A DNA stretch of 5,155 nucleotides. It comes from Rhodospirillaceae bacterium. GTDB taxonomy: Bacteria; Pseudomonadota; Alphaproteobacteria; Micavibrionales; UBA2020. Below are positions 5,082-5,155 of this stretch, piece by piece; position 1 is the stretch's first letter; every line of letters starts with the position of its first letter. The stretch covers positions 1-5,155 of the forward strand of contig DQGU01000010.1 in NCBI GenBank assembly GCA_003524565.1, written 5' to 3'. The notes beneath the pieces were generated by a model, which saw nothing but the letters and a program-made list of their open reading frames with translations, was not told where the DNA came from and did no database searches. The position numbers and the translations under genes were made by a program.

Positions 5082-5110
5082 TTGAACGGCGAGCGGCTTT
5101 TCCCTATACT
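5082..5110 (+). promoter_or_regulatory. Stable-RNA promoter for the tRNA gene
   Basis: TTGAAC (5082-5087, 4/6) and TATACT (5105-5110, 5/6) are 17 bp apart. The start would be near 5117, 13 nt before the tRNA. The stretch just after the -10 element, CCCGCCC (5111-5117), is an all-G/C discriminator, which in known stable-RNA promoters goes with stringent (ppGpp) control. Confidence 0.7.
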
Positions 5111-5129
5111 CCCGCCCATCCGCCACTAC

Positions 5130-5155
5130 GTCCCCGTAGCTCAGCCGGATAGAGC
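5130..5155 (+). tRNA. 5' part of a tRNA, probably tRNA-Arg; cut by the window edge
   Basis: The sequence reads as a tRNA 5' half: acceptor strand GTCCCCG (5130-5136), T8 and A9, D-stem GCTC (5139-5142), D-loop AGCCGGATA (5143-5151) with the conserved GG, and the closing GAGC (5152-5155). 'CGTAGCTCAG.YGGATAGAGC' is typical of bacterial arginine tRNAs. The anticodon is outside the window, so the amino acid is inferred only. Confidence 0.85.

Overview
The window looks like ordinary chromosome from a GC-rich alphaproteobacterium. The N-terminal zincin ('LETPFDLLG', 'YRR.ILD.WA', 'HEIGHHFGF') and the pterin dehydratase ('NHHPEWFNVYNR', 'THDAGGVTE') are written as they usually are in that class, and a tRNA of the Arg type closes the right edge. 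The genus cannot be named from this sequence. I see no transposase, phage gene, CRISPR array or defence system.

Layout, left to right. 1-149 is a short intergenic stretch with a strong intrinsic terminator for the minus-strand zincin gene (150-599). A 62-bp divergent spacer separates that gene from the plus-strand 4a-hydroxytetrahydrobiopterin dehydratase (662-976). A bidirectional terminator (992-1035) separates the dehydratase from the convergent ammonium transporter amt (1055-2278, minus). Upstream of amt is a compact 103-bp control region holding a weak terminator, two DNA dyads and a probable promoter. Then comes a minus-strand cluster transcribed 4868 to 2382: a membrane-anchored Sel1-repeat protein, an HSD10-type short-chain 3-hydroxyacyl-CoA dehydrogenase, and an exported protein with a diverged beta-lactamase-like C-terminal half. 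Gene spacing in the cluster is 33 nt and 6 nt with no terminator between genes, and a good -35/-10 pair lies at 4934-4962. The right end has a hairpin of uncertain role (4992-5042), a near-consensus stable-RNA promoter (5082-5110) and the first 26 nt of a tRNA (5130-5155), cut by the window edge.

How the genes relate. The zincin, the dehydratase and Amt are independent housekeeping or nutrient functions. The three-gene cluster is probably co-transcribed, but its members have no obvious common pathway: one oxidises 3-hydroxyacyl-CoAs (isoleucine or fatty-acid breakdown), one is a periplasm-facing repeat protein, and one is an exported hydrolase-like protein that seems to lack its catalytic Ser/Lys pair.

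The best unexplained signal is a pair of sequence blocks shared by the leaders of amt and of the Sel1 gene, 2.6 kb apart. A 17-nt block matches 15/17 and a 13-nt block around the ribosome binding site matches 12/13. Both are in the same order and at the same place relative to the predicted transcription starts. I found no convincing new multi-gene system.
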